NCBI GenBank assembly: GCA_018402075.1
Contig: JAGYJP010000005.1
Span: 51,858-115,857, forward strand
Reading direction: 5' to 3'
DNA: 64,000 bases
Source: Candidatus Nanopelagicales bacterium
GTDB lineage: Bacteria; Actinomycetota; Actinomycetes; S36-B12
In this document: positions 53,616 to 62,299 of the stretch, in pieces
How positions within the stretch are numbered: position 1 is the first letter of the stretch
Layout: each line of letters starts with the position of its first letter
Program-made: the position numbers and the translations under genes
Notes under the pieces: model-generated
Told to the model about the DNA's origin: nothing
Seen by the model: the letters and a program-made list of their open reading frames with translations, nothing else
The model's database searches: none

Positions 53616-55142
53616 ATGACTAACGTGCGGGGTCAGTTGGTCCGGGGGCGCGTATGGGCGCCGGTTGCGGTCACTTTTGCCGCACTGCTCCTTTGGTCAT
53701 TACACGCTTATTTGACGGTGCGGATTAATAGCGACATCCTCGTTGAAGCGATTGCGGTGCAGGATTTACTGCGGGATCCCTCGTGGGTGTGGTCCTACCC
53801 CGGGCAGTTGCACGGCGGGGTTGTTGAGTACCCGATCATGGCGGTGGGGGAATTACTCGCACCCGGTAACCCGTACGGGTTTACTTTTATTCGAATTTTT
53901 TATGTCCCCCTGACAGGCGTCCTGCTGGCTCTGAGTTTGCGAAGGGTTTTCCCGAGTGTGAACCTGTGGTGGTTCGCGGGGGCCGCAGCTGCCGGGCCAG
54001 CACTTATGCACGACTTTCGTGCGATCAGTGACATTTACCCCTTTGGTTGGCTGCTGGGTGCGGTGGGTGTTTATTTGATTTCCAGTCGCAAGTTCTTGCT
54101 CATCGGCGGGTTGTTCATTGGACTGGGTGTGTATGAACATGCGTCTTCAGCGTTTATGTCACTACCTCTGGTGTTGGCCATGTCCATTCGATTCGGCTTC
54201 GGGGTGCGGGATTACCTGCGCTCGGCCATTGGGATTGCCGTGGGATTAATCCCCATGGCGCTGGCGCAGTTCACCCAAACCGAGAAGGTCGTGGTGTGGT
54301 CACCCACGGATCTCGCACCCCCCCGGGTGATGGACATGTTGGGTTTGACGGACATGGCGCAGGCATGGCCAAATTCCATGCTGCCAGGTGCCTTCGGAAT
54401 CCAAAATGGTGGTCTCACATTCTTCGGGGTTAATTACACGGCCCAGTTCTATCTGAACGCGGCCTTGATTATTGCCCTCATTGTTTTCAGCATTATTGGC
54501 ACGATCATGATTCTTCGCGGCGACAGGTCATGGCGAGATTCAGTTGGTTTTCTGGTGATTATGTGGGTCACGGGGCTGGCTCTGGCACTTTTCCTTGCCG
54601 CCCTTGTTCCCACCGTGTGGTTTTATGGCTTGAGTTTAGGTTTCCTGGTATGGGTCACTGCCGCTCTCGCCGGGCGATTCATTGCTGTGGTGATCATTGT
54701 CGTGATGGGAAGCATGAGCTTGTTTTCCGTTGACTATTTCACAAGTGTTGCTGACACAACTTCATTGAAATGGGAGCAGCAACAGGAAATTGACGGGGTA
54801 GCGCAATCCCTTAAGGACAATAATGTCTCTGTGATTTTTGGTGACTACTGGGAAGTGCTGCCGGTAGCCTATGCATCAGCGGGTGATGTCTTCGCGATCA
54901 CATCTAATTTCAATCGTCTAGCTATTCCACCTTCAATTACCGAGTCACCAGAAGTCACGGTGGGTGTTGCATCCGGTCGCATTGCATTGCCAACAGGGCT
55001 AGATCGTTGGACCACATCCGGTGCAGTTGAGCAATTAGTGAGTGAATCTTGCCGATATATCTCACCAATGCCGGGAGAGTATGCAGATCTCGTAGACCTT
55101 TACCGTTGCCCGACAAATGTTCTGGTGAAAGGGATCGGTTAG
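53616..55142 (+). CDS. GT-C-like polytopic membrane protein
   Basis: 508 residues, about ten membrane segments. After the first helix comes RINSDILVEAIAVQDLL, with D and E in the position of a GT-C acidic loop, then GQLHGGVVEYPIMA. The C-terminal 130 residues are soluble (VIFGDYWEVLPVAYASAGD; two Cys near the end). First gene of a three-gene operon of membrane proteins (next overlaps by one base, TAGTG). Family not named; sugar transfer inferred. Confidence 0.62.
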   Translation: MTNVRGQLVRGRVWAPVAVTFAALLLWSLHAYLTVRINSDILVEAIAVQDLLRDPSWVWSYPGQLHGGVVEYPIMAVGELLAPGNPYGFTFIRIFYVPLTGVLLALSLRRVFPSVNLWWFAGAAAAGPALMHDFRAISDIYPFGWLLGAVGVYLISSRKFLLIGGLFIGLGVYEHASSAFMSLPLVLAMSIRFGFGVRDYLRSAIGIAVGLIPMALAQFTQTEKVVVWSPTDLAPPRVMDMLGLTDMAQAWPNSMLPGAFGIQNGGLTFFGVNYTAQFYLNAALIIALIVFSIIGTIMILRGDRSWRDSVGFLVIMWVTGLALALFLAALVPTVWFYGLSLGFLVWVTAALAGRFIAVVIIVVMGSMSLFSVDYFTSVADTTSLKWEQQQEIDGVAQSLKDNNVSVIFGDYWEVLPVAYASAGDVFAITSNFNRLAIPPSITESPEVTVGVASGRIALPTGLDRWTTSGAVEQLVSESCRYISPMPGEYADLVDLYRCPTNVLVKGIG

Positions 55143-56227
55143 TGGGCACGATCACTCGGTTGCGCCCATGGCAGATCTCGGTACTACTGGGACTTTTGGC
55201 AGCATTCGTTGGTTTGGTGAAATACGGGATCGGGGTACTTCCTGACTGGATTTATATGTATGACCTGTCGGTGAACTGGTCTGACCCATCACTGTCACCA
55301 CTGATGGTTGCGCCAGCCGACTACCTACAATCCAATTTCGTTGCGGCTTGGGTAGCGGGCGCACTTGGCTTCACCACCGTGGTTTCCCATTTCACTTTTC
55401 ATGTCGTGCTGGCGATTTTTGCAATCGTGTTGCCGTTTCTCATGCCGGTTGTTCGCGAATCAGTTGAGCGATCGCGCTTAATGTTCATTGCAATCGCGGG
55501 TGGGGCAACGCTGCCGGTTCTGTTGCTCTGGGTTAACGGCTATGACGCGGTCACGTTGATCGGGCTGGGGTTTGCAGCGCTGTGTCGGAACAAATATCTA
55601 GCTGTTTTCGGCTGGTTTATTGCAACCCTGAATCACTCTTCGATTGGAATAGTTGCGCTGGTCGTCTGGGCAATCGTGTCGTGGTGGTGTAACCGCTCGG
55701 TGGTGCGAATTATTGTTGCCGGGCTTGGCGTTGGACTTGGTGGTTTCCTCAACGGGTACCTCATGGACGCATGGGGTGGCTCAACCTCGCGGAGTGACTG
55801 GTTCAATCAGAGGTCGTTTGACGAATACGTTCAGGGATTCTTTTTCTCAATGCCCTTGCTGTTTTTCAGTTCCCTTGGCGTGCTGTGGTTCGTGTTGCTG
55901 CGCCCGCGCTTTGTGAGATTGAGTCTGGTTCGGATCTTGATTGCAGAGTCCGTGTTGTTATCCCTGCTATTGCCTTGGATCACCTTGGATACCTCACGAA
56001 CCGTTGCACTCGCCCTTTTTGCCGCGGTGTTGTGTGTTGTCGTTGCTCTGCCAGATCTGCTCGAGGAACGTGATATTGCTGGCGCATGGCGAAACACCAG
56101 TTTGGTTGCGTTGATTGTTCCCGTACCTGTTATTTGGTCGGGTGCCCTGTTGCACGGCGGTTGGGAAAGTTTCTTTGAACTTGATAACTCTTTGCTGCCG
56201 CCAGAGGGTTACGCGGTGCTGGGGTGA
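55142..56227 (+). CDS. Polytopic membrane protein, possibly GT-C-like
   Basis: 361 residues with eight to nine hydrophobic segments. The first outer loop reads PDWIYMYDLSVNWSDPSLSP and then LMVAPADYLQSNFV. It lacks the soluble tail seen in its neighbours and shows no recognised family motif. GTG start shares one base with the preceding stop; the end overlaps the next GTG by four bases (GTGA). Its position between two GT-C-like genes points to membrane glycan synthesis, but that is context only. Confidence 0.55.
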   Translation: MGTITRLRPWQISVLLGLLAAFVGLVKYGIGVLPDWIYMYDLSVNWSDPSLSPLMVAPADYLQSNFVAAWVAGALGFTTVVSHFTFHVVLAIFAIVLPFLMPVVRESVERSRLMFIAIAGGATLPVLLLWVNGYDAVTLIGLGFAALCRNKYLAVFGWFIATLNHSSIGIVALVVWAIVSWWCNRSVVRIIVAGLGVGLGGFLNGYLMDAWGGSTSRSDWFNQRSFDEYVQGFFFSMPLLFFSSLGVLWFVLLRPRFVRLSLVRILIAESVLLSLLLPWITLDTSRTVALALFAAVLCVVVALPDLLEERDIAGAWRNTSLVALIVPVPVIWSGALLHGGWESFFELDNSLLPPEGYAVLG

Positions 56228-58032
56228 ACCAGGTGCGAGAGTTTTCCTCGCGTAAAGCGGGATTAATTGTTGTTGTCATTGCATTTGCGGTGAATCTTGC
56301 TGCACTACTGATTTGGGATGCCCGCGGCCTTTACGGCCTCAGCGGTGACGAGCCCCACTATCTGGTGATCTCAGATGCCCTGTGGAGTTTCCAGAGTTTT
56401 GACATCAGTGCCGCGTATTTGAAAGAGGCGTTGATTCCGAACCTGTATCCATTGGGACTGGCCCCTGACGGTGTTGCCCTCGGCTCGGATTGGTCGTGGG
56501 GGCACGTTGTGGAGAGTTCCAATGGGGTGTTCAGTTGGCACGGAGTGTTGATCGGTTGGTTGCTGGCCGTTCCATTTGGCCTGTTTGGAATTCTTGGCGC
56601 GAAAATCACCATGGTGGCGCTGGGCGCAGGAATTGTTCTGGTGATCTACCTTCTCAGTGGGCTGGTGACAACATCGGTTCGGTTGCGATTTGTTGTATCA
56701 CTGGTGGTGGCGTTGACCTACCCACTCTTGCTCGCGTCCAATCAGATCTTCCCGGATTTGCCTGCCGGCGGACTCGCGCTACTCGGTGTGTATTGGCTGA
56801 TGCGGGAAGTAGCGGGTCGCCCGGTCGCGTCTTCGGTTATTGCATTTGGTGTGACATTTTTGGTGGCACTGATGCCCTGGGTGGGAATTAAATATGCACC
56901 GATTGCGGCAGTGCTACTAATCGGGATCTTCATTGCCTCGCGAAATCGAGTTGCCGTTGTTGCGGCAAGTGCGCTGAGTGCGGTGCTGTTGCTGCTGTTC
57001 CAGTGGTATGCGTATGACTCACCTTTTGGTGCTTTCGCCGACGGCGTGGTGGAGTACGGCCCAGAGTTCTGGATGCGCTTGTCCGGATTGGTACTTGATC
57101 AGAATCAGGGATTTCTGTTTTATTCACCCCTGCTGTGGCTCGGGCTGTTCGGTATTGTCGGATTGTTCCGCCGCTCGCGTCTGGTTGGTGTCGTGTGGCT
57201 TCTCAGTGTGATTTTGTTTCTGGTGCCCAGTGCGGCGCACCCAGGTTCTTATGGCGGTGGCAGTTTCATTGGTCGCTACGGGTGGGGTGTGGCCCTGCTA
57301 TTCATGGTTCCGACCATGTTTGTTCTCGCTCGGTTATCGCGACGCTGGTTGATTGTGGTTTCGGTTGGGAGCCTGCTGTTCTCGGCGTGGATTTTCCTGA
57401 CCCAGGTGTTTATCGGTGGCAGCTACCCCGGCGGACCGGTCGCACTGGATTTGTACTCGAAACCTGCAGATTCCTGGCTTGAGTCCTACTCGGTGTTCTA
57501 TTTCCCATTACAACAATTTGTGCCGGCGCTTTATGACCTCACATGGGCGTGGAGTTTCTGGAGCAACTGGGTGTGGCTTGTTGTGTTGATTGGCGTGATC
57601 ATCATTTCGGTTGTGCACGTGCGGCGAATGCTGGCTGTGGGTGCGAGTGTTCTTGGTGTGGCCCTCGTCATCGCCTCGGGTGTGGTTTCCGTTCCCGGCG
57701 ACGAACTGGTTGTGGTGGAGCAGAACGTTGTTGGATCTACTTCTGGAGTGGTCGCGGGCGGGCCCACCTGGAATATGCGGGAAGGGACCTACACCTGGAG
57801 TGTGGAGTACCGCTCCGTGGCTGCAGGGGTTGCCGGGAAGTGGGAGTTACTCGCAACGGCAGATGCAACCCCGGTGGCCGCTGGTGAATTACCGGCGACC
57901 GACGGGATTGCATCCACGATCTCTCAAGGGATTCCTTTTAGGAGTTTTCAGCCGCAGGGGTTCACCTTGCGGGTGAGTTGGTACGGCGAGGGTTCCTTTG
58001 AAGTGTTGAGCACATCCGTGTCTCGCGATTAG
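56224..58032 (+). CDS. GT-C-like membrane protein with C-terminal beta domain
   Basis: 602 residues. The first outer loop has GLYGLSGDEPHYLVISDAL; the GDEPHY motif is the catalytic-type loop of GT39/ArnT-like enzymes. About eleven membrane segments follow, then a C-terminal domain of about 115 residues, rich in Gly, Val, Thr and Trp (WNMREGTYTWSVEYRS, WELLATADATPV), likely a beta-sandwich outside the membrane. It is the last gene of the 53616-58032 operon. It converges with the secreted FN3 protein with a 4-base overlap. Confidence 0.7.
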   Translation: MNQVREFSSRKAGLIVVVIAFAVNLAALLIWDARGLYGLSGDEPHYLVISDALWSFQSFDISAAYLKEALIPNLYPLGLAPDGVALGSDWSWGHVVESSNGVFSWHGVLIGWLLAVPFGLFGILGAKITMVALGAGIVLVIYLLSGLVTTSVRLRFVVSLVVALTYPLLLASNQIFPDLPAGGLALLGVYWLMREVAGRPVASSVIAFGVTFLVALMPWVGIKYAPIAAVLLIGIFIASRNRVAVVAASALSAVLLLLFQWYAYDSPFGAFADGVVEYGPEFWMRLSGLVLDQNQGFLFYSPLLWLGLFGIVGLFRRSRLVGVVWLLSVILFLVPSAAHPGSYGGGSFIGRYGWGVALLFMVPTMFVLARLSRRWLIVVSVGSLLFSAWIFLTQVFIGGSYPGGPVALDLYSKPADSWLESYSVFYFPLQQFVPALYDLTWAWSFWSNWVWLVVLIGVIIISVVHVRRMLAVGASVLGVALVIASGVVSVPGDELVVVEQNVVGSTSGVVAGGPTWNMREGTYTWSVEYRSVAAGVAGKWELLATADATPVAAGELPATDGIASTISQGIPFRSFQPQGFTLRVSWYGEGSFEVLSTSVSRD

Positions 58033-59240
58033 GCGGGAACAACCTTCTCAATTTTGTTTGCGGTCGCGATGTATTCCGTTCCGTTGTCGGTATAGCCGGC
58101 AGGTGCCGCATCTTTTTTCACCCACTGGGAGCCGTTGTCGGTGTAGCCGGCTGGTGGTGCGTCTTTGACTTGCTCACTCTTGGTGTAGTTGGTCCCGTTG
58201 TCGGTGTAGCCGGCTGGCGGGGCATCTTTAACCTGAATGGTTGGGGCAGGACCATAAAGCCGACACCACTTGCCATTCGGACCGTAATCTTCCAAGTTGT
58301 AACCGGCAGGGCATGAATCGGTAAATGTTTCAAATGAGTCAAGAATTGGTGCGGGTCCAGTCTGCTCGGTGTGGTAAGTGTACGGAAGATTTGTGATTAC
58401 GGTGTGATACGTGTAGTCAAGGTAGGAAAACGTGTAACTCGCTGTTTTTTGGCAAATTGAATTTACCTCGACGAAAGTATCTGGGCACACATAGATGGTC
58501 CTTGTATTCGCGGATGGTTGTGCCGATTGCGCGGGAGCTTGCTTGATTTCCCGGGCTATTGGTTTGTCACTGGTGGTTAGTGAACGCAGGGTTGTTGTCA
58601 TGACGGCAGCGGTGCTCGCCCCCGCGCCAATTGCATTGTGTGGTGTCACCGTGAAGGTGTAGAGGGCGTCAGGGTTGAGCCCGGTCAGAACAACCGCGGT
58701 GTTCTTGGTGGTTTGGTCTATTGAATTTAACTGAGTATTCTGTGGAGTGGCCGTGACGGTGTAAACAGTTTCCGCACCCCCGGTTTTAGGCGAACTCACA
58801 TGATTCCAACTCACGGCCACTGAATCTGGTGTTGTGGTGGTGAGCACGGTCAGGTTCGTGACTGGGGCAGTGGAGGCGAGAGCTCGAGCACGAACTGATT
58901 TCTTGTTCGCGGTGAAGGTGTAGTCCTTGCCCGGGGTGAGTTTTGTAAACACCGCTGTGCCCACCGAGTTGGTGGTTCGAGTGATTTTCGAGGTGCCTCC
59001 CGACATGGAGACTTTTGTCCGTGGGGATGCGGTGACGGTTATCTGCCTAGATTTCGTTGGGGTGGCCGCGAGGGTGACCTTTTTCGGCGTGGTCACCGCC
59101 CCCTGACCGGTTTGGGCGATTACCACTCCGCCGGGGGTGGAGTCCGCGGCGAAGGCGCTCAACGGAGCACTGATTCCGGCGGCAATAGCAAGACCGCCGA
59201 TCAGGAGGGCGATAAAGGTGCGGGTTCGGTTGTGTGACAT
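58029..59240 (-). CDS. Secreted fibronectin type III protein with C-terminal repeats
   Basis: 403 residues. A signal peptide (FIALLIGGLAIAAGISAPLS ... AFA) covers about 1-31. Next is a Gly/Thr/Lys-rich region, then one FN3 domain at about 125-215 (VAVSWNHVSSPKTGG, LNPDALYTFTVTPHNAIGAG). A Cys/Tyr-rich stretch (IYVCPDTFVEVNSICQ, CPAGYNLE, WCRLYG) follows. Three copies of DA(P/A)PAGYTDNG close the protein. It is probably exported and attached at or released from the cell surface; the role is unknown. AAGGA ribosome site before the ATG. Confidence 0.75.
   Translation of the reverse strand: MSHNRTRTFIALLIGGLAIAAGISAPLSAFAADSTPGGVVIAQTGQGAVTTPKKVTLAATPTKSRQITVTASPRTKVSMSGGTSKITRTTNSVGTAVFTKLTPGKDYTFTANKKSVRARALASTAPVTNLTVLTTTTPDSVAVSWNHVSSPKTGGAETVYTVTATPQNTQLNSIDQTTKNTAVVLTGLNPDALYTFTVTPHNAIGAGASTAAVMTTTLRSLTTSDKPIAREIKQAPAQSAQPSANTRTIYVCPDTFVEVNSICQKTASYTFSYLDYTYHTVITNLPYTYHTEQTGPAPILDSFETFTDSCPAGYNLEDYGPNGKWCRLYGPAPTIQVKDAPPAGYTDNGTNYTKSEQVKDAPPAGYTDNGSQWVKKDAAPAGYTDNGTEYIATANKIEKVVPA
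58081..58229 (-). repeat. Three near-identical coding repeats in the FN3 protein
   Basis: Units begin at 58081, 58132 and 58195, each starting CCGTTGTCGGT(A/G)TAGCCGG on the plus strand and encoding DAPPAGYTDNG-type blocks. Spacing of 51 and 63 bases keeps the frame, so unit gain or loss by slippage would change protein length without disrupting it. Confidence 0.75.
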
Positions 59241-59331
59241 GGGGTAGTCCTTGGGTGAGTAATTTTGCTGACAACCAAGGTTTACCCAGAATCACGTGAA
59301 GCGAAACAGGTTAAAAAAGAGTGTGGATAAC

Positions 59332-59955
59332 TTATTGGGGCAGGCGGCGGGTCACGGTCAGGTCCCCAATCGCCATGGTCACGCTGGCGGAAAACACGGT
59401 GGTGGACAGCGCTTCATTGAGGATCTTGGCAAATTCCGGTGAGGTAATTTTGATGACCATTCCGGTGAAAATCGAGGTTCGAAAGGTGCCGTTGCCGAAA
59501 AATTCCCGAGTCTGGATCGAGTCAATGGTGAACAGGGTGGAGTTGTAGCCGGCATCGGTTATGCAATCAATGACGCGGGCACGAGTGTCCACCGTGGGTA
59601 GTGAGCAGCGAACAGATTCCTTGGTTTTGGTATTGGTCAACCTGAATCCGCCGGCGGTCGCATTCGCCGTGCTGGTTTTGGCAACCACGGGGAGAGTGAT
59701 TTTGGTGGTCGCGCTGGCGGTTGAGGCGGATGTGCTGCCGGGAGAGATTGCCGTGAGCGTGATTCCGGCTGAATCCCAGGCTGGCTGAATCCCAGGGCCC
59801 GTGGTCATGGTGAAAATACCGGTGGCCTCGGTGGTGGCGGGATTATCAAAAGCAAGTTCATTCGCATGGGCAGCAGGCACCGACAGCAAGAGGAGACCGG
59901 CCACGCTCAGGGAAGCGAGATTCCGTAATTGACGGGGTAATCGACTGCTGGCCAT
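59332..59955 (-). CDS. Secreted protein of unknown function
   Basis: 207 residues with a signal peptide (RNLASLSVAGLLLLSVPAAH, cleavage after AHA near residue 31). The rest is Ser/Thr/Ala-rich and beta-like, with two Cys (SVRCSLP, VIDCIT) that could form a disulfide. No family recognised. ATG at 59955 is chosen because AAGGGAG lies 6 bases upstream and the signal peptide follows; the frame extends upstream but without meaningful sequence. It may be a partner of the FN3 protein encoded 91 bases downstream on the same strand. Confidence 0.62.
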   Translation of the reverse strand: MASSRLPRQLRNLASLSVAGLLLLSVPAAHANELAFDNPATTEATGIFTMTTGPGIQPAWDSAGITLTAISPGSTSASTASATTKITLPVVAKTSTANATAGGFRLTNTKTKESVRCSLPTVDTRARVIDCITDAGYNSTLFTIDSIQTREFFGNGTFRTSIFTGMVIKITSPEFAKILNEALSTTVFSASVTMAIGDLTVTRRLPQ

Positions 59956-60110
59956 GTGAATCTCCCTTGTGCTCGGGGAAGCGGGTGGGACTCGTGGTGC
60001 TGTTATTACCTCCCATGGTAGCCGGAGTTGGTTTTCACCTTTCAGGCGCAGCGGTTTAGGGCTTATGGGCTCGGAATCGTTGGCTATTAGATGTATTGGA
60101 GAATGTGCCC

Positions 60111-61448
60111 ATGCAGTCACATTCCATGATTGACCAACTAGCGGGCATTGTCGGGCCGAACCACGTCTTGAGTACAACTGAATTAATGGCCGCGTTCGTG
60201 GTCGACTGGACCGGGCGCTATCGGGGTGATGCCTGTGCTGTTGTTCGTCCGGAAACGGTGGAGCAAGTCTCTTCGATATTGCACGCGTGCAATATCGCCG
60301 GTGTCGGTGTTGTTCCCCAAGGAGGAAACACCGGGTTAGTGGGTGGCTCCGTCCCTGTTCCTGATTCCGGTGCTGTCGTGTTGTCACTGACCCGGTTGAA
60401 CTCCATGAGTCCGGTGGATCCCGTAACGGGTCAAGTGACCGTTGGTGCAGGAGTAACCCTGGCTGTATTGCAAGTTCACGTTCAAGCTGCCGGTTGGGCA
60501 TTCGGTGTTGATCTTGCGGCCCGTGATTCAGCAACAATTGGTGGCATGGTGGCCACCAACGCCGGTGGCATTCACGTGGTGGGCAACGGCATGATGCGCA
60601 AACAGGTGCTCGGTGTTGAAGTTGCGCTGGCATCCGGTGAAGTAATTCGCAGTATGTCCGGTTTGGCGAAGAACAACACGGGATATGACTTCACGCAGTT
60701 GTTCTGCGGATCGGAAGGAACCCTCGGTGTGATCACCGAGGTGTCGCTGCAACTGATCCGACCCCGCGATACCGAGTTGATCATTGCCGGCTGTGACTCC
60801 GTCAACGCAGCTCTGATGATCGCTTCACGATTTACCGGCCGTATTGCGGCTGCCGAGATCATGGATCGAGGTGGGGTTGATTCGGTGTCACGTGTCACCG
60901 GAATCACTGCTCCCTTCCCCACTCCATTTCACGTGTTGGTGGAAGTAACCGGAGGTATTGACTCGGATGCACTGACGGATCTGGAGCACGTCACGCTGGC
61001 CATGGACGCGCGCGACCGCGACAACTACTGGGCGCTGCGCGAACGCATCACCGAGGCCATGGCGGTGGAATGCACAGGTGTCAGTCACAAACTCGATATC
61101 AGCGTGCCCCTCGCAGATCTCGACTTCGTATATCGAGAAATCACCACGTATCTGGATCAACCCGGTGTGCGCGATGTTGTTCTCTTTGGCCACCTGATGG
61201 ATGGCAACTTCCACGTGTTCTTCACAACCGACACTGACGGACCGCACGAGGAAGCACTCGACACGACAGTCCTTGAACTCGTTGCGGCTCACGGAGGATC
61301 AATCTCAGCAGAGCACGGTGTTGGTCACATGAAGGCCGATCACCTTCACCTCTCCCGCAGTGCCACCGAGATCGCAGCCATGCGGGGGATTAAGGAAGCT
61401 TTGGATCCCAAGGGAATCCTCAACCCTGGAGTTTTATTGCCTAATTGA
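60111..61448 (+). CDS. FAD-linked oxidoreductase, GlcD/D-2-hydroxyacid dehydrogenase type
   Basis: 445 residues. The N-terminal PCMH-type FAD domain includes VRPETVEQVSSIL, VVPQGGNTGLVGGSVP, ARDSATIGGMVATNAGG and FCGSEGTLGVITEVSL. The C-terminal half has GHLMDGNFHVFF, SAEHGVGHMKADHL and DPKGILNPGVLL, typical of D-lactate/glycolate/2-hydroxyglutarate dehydrogenases. Substrate not determined. ATG at 60111 is chosen because GGAG stands about 10 bases upstream; TTG at 60096 and GTG at 60105 are in frame. It marks the change from the glycan island to ordinary genes. Confidence 0.85.
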   Translation: MQSHSMIDQLAGIVGPNHVLSTTELMAAFVVDWTGRYRGDACAVVRPETVEQVSSILHACNIAGVGVVPQGGNTGLVGGSVPVPDSGAVVLSLTRLNSMSPVDPVTGQVTVGAGVTLAVLQVHVQAAGWAFGVDLAARDSATIGGMVATNAGGIHVVGNGMMRKQVLGVEVALASGEVIRSMSGLAKNNTGYDFTQLFCGSEGTLGVITEVSLQLIRPRDTELIIAGCDSVNAALMIASRFTGRIAAAEIMDRGGVDSVSRVTGITAPFPTPFHVLVEVTGGIDSDALTDLEHVTLAMDARDRDNYWALRERITEAMAVECTGVSHKLDISVPLADLDFVYREITTYLDQPGVRDVVLFGHLMDGNFHVFFTTDTDGPHEEALDTTVLELVAAHGGSISAEHGVGHMKADHLHLSRSATEIAAMRGIKEALDPKGILNPGVLLPN

Positions 61449-61457
61449 GTCCTTTGG

Positions 61458-61595
61458 CTAACCTCGCTTGCACTTCTCCGAACAGTATTTCACTTCATCC
61501 CAAGTTTTGGCCCACGATTTGCGCCACACCATCTCGCGCCCGCAACGTTCACAGACCTTGCGGGGTAGGTCGCCCTTCTTAACATGTTTAGGCAT
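61458..61595 (-). CDS. DUF2256 small zinc-ribbon-like protein
   Basis: A 45-residue protein of the DUF2256 family: VCERCGREMVWRKSWAKTWD and VKYCSEKCKRG, with four Cys (CxxC...CxxxC) that probably hold zinc. Function is not known for the family. ATG at 61595 is the conventional start (MPKHVKKGDL). It lies 7 bases after the HAD phosphatase stop, on the same strand, probably in one transcript. Confidence 0.85.
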   Translation of the reverse strand: MPKHVKKGDLPRKVCERCGREMVWRKSWAKTWDEVKYCSEKCKRG

Positions 61596-61602
61596 GGGGT
61601 AA

Positions 61603-62265
61603 TCAATCGTTAAGTAGTAGCTCGGCAAGTTGCTGTGGGTCACTGACAATGTCAATGGCACCGGCTTGTTCTAGTTCATCGTGATCGCCATAACCCCAAA
61701 GCACACCGATTGAATTGATGCCATGTTCCTTCGCCCCGTGAATATCGTGGTGACGATCCCCAATCATGAGCATGCGGTGGGTGTCCGGGTGCGTGCCGGT
61801 TGCCTCCAGAGTGTGTTTGATCACCAGTGACTTGGAATCCCGGCTGCCATCAAGGGCGGCGGCACCAATGAACTCGAAGTATTGGTCGAGTTCGAAGTGC
61901 TGCAGGATCCGGGTCGCGGAGTACTCGGGCTTACTGGTGGCAGTTGCAAGGCGAATATTGCTTTCTTGCAATGTTGCCAAAAGTTCAGGAATACCCGAGT
62001 ACACACTGTTCTCAAACAAACCGACATCGTGGTACCGCTCCCGGTACTTCTCAATCGCCTGGGTGATCTGGGAGTCACTCATGCCGAACCGCTCGCGGAA
62101 GGTGACCGCCAAGGGTGGACCGAGGTAGGCACGCATGGCGGAACGGTCGGGGTACTCAATTCCCTGCGCCTCCAGGGCATATTCAATGCAATTGAGAATC
62201 CCGGGTCCAGCATCGGTCAAGGTGCCATCGAGGTCAAATAAAACAACTTCTGAACGTTGTGCCAT
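61603..62265 (-). CDS. HAD-family phosphatase, phosphoglycolate phosphatase-like
   Basis: 220 residues with all HAD motifs: FDLDGTLTD (nucleophile D11, acid D13), TATSKP (motif II Thr/Ser), K in DSKSLVIKHTLE, and MLMIGDRHHDIHGAKEHG (motif IV). The helical cap lies between 20 and 85. It acts on a small phosphoester in the cytoplasm; the exact substrate is unknown. AAAGGAT site before the ATG. Divergent from the glycerophosphodiesterase. Confidence 0.85.
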   Translation of the reverse strand: MAQRSEVVLFDLDGTLTDAGPGILNCIEYALEAQGIEYPDRSAMRAYLGPPLAVTFRERFGMSDSQITQAIEKYRERYHDVGLFENSVYSGIPELLATLQESNIRLATATSKPEYSATRILQHFELDQYFEFIGAAALDGSRDSKSLVIKHTLEATGTHPDTHRMLMIGDRHHDIHGAKEHGINSIGVLWGYGDHDELEQAGAIDIVSDPQQLAELLLND

Positions 62266-62299
62266 GTCTGCATCCTTTCAGCCGGGAATATGGCACGGT

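Noticed and set aside
59241..59331. CCTTGG ... CCAAGG inverted repeat as a terminator
   Set aside because: The loop is about 20 bases and no U-run follows; too weak for a terminator call.
59956..60633. Long upstream extension of the secreted protein at 59332-59955
   Set aside because: It is Pro/Arg/His-rich translation antisense to the FAD oxidoreductase, and a signal peptide with ribosome site begins at 59955.
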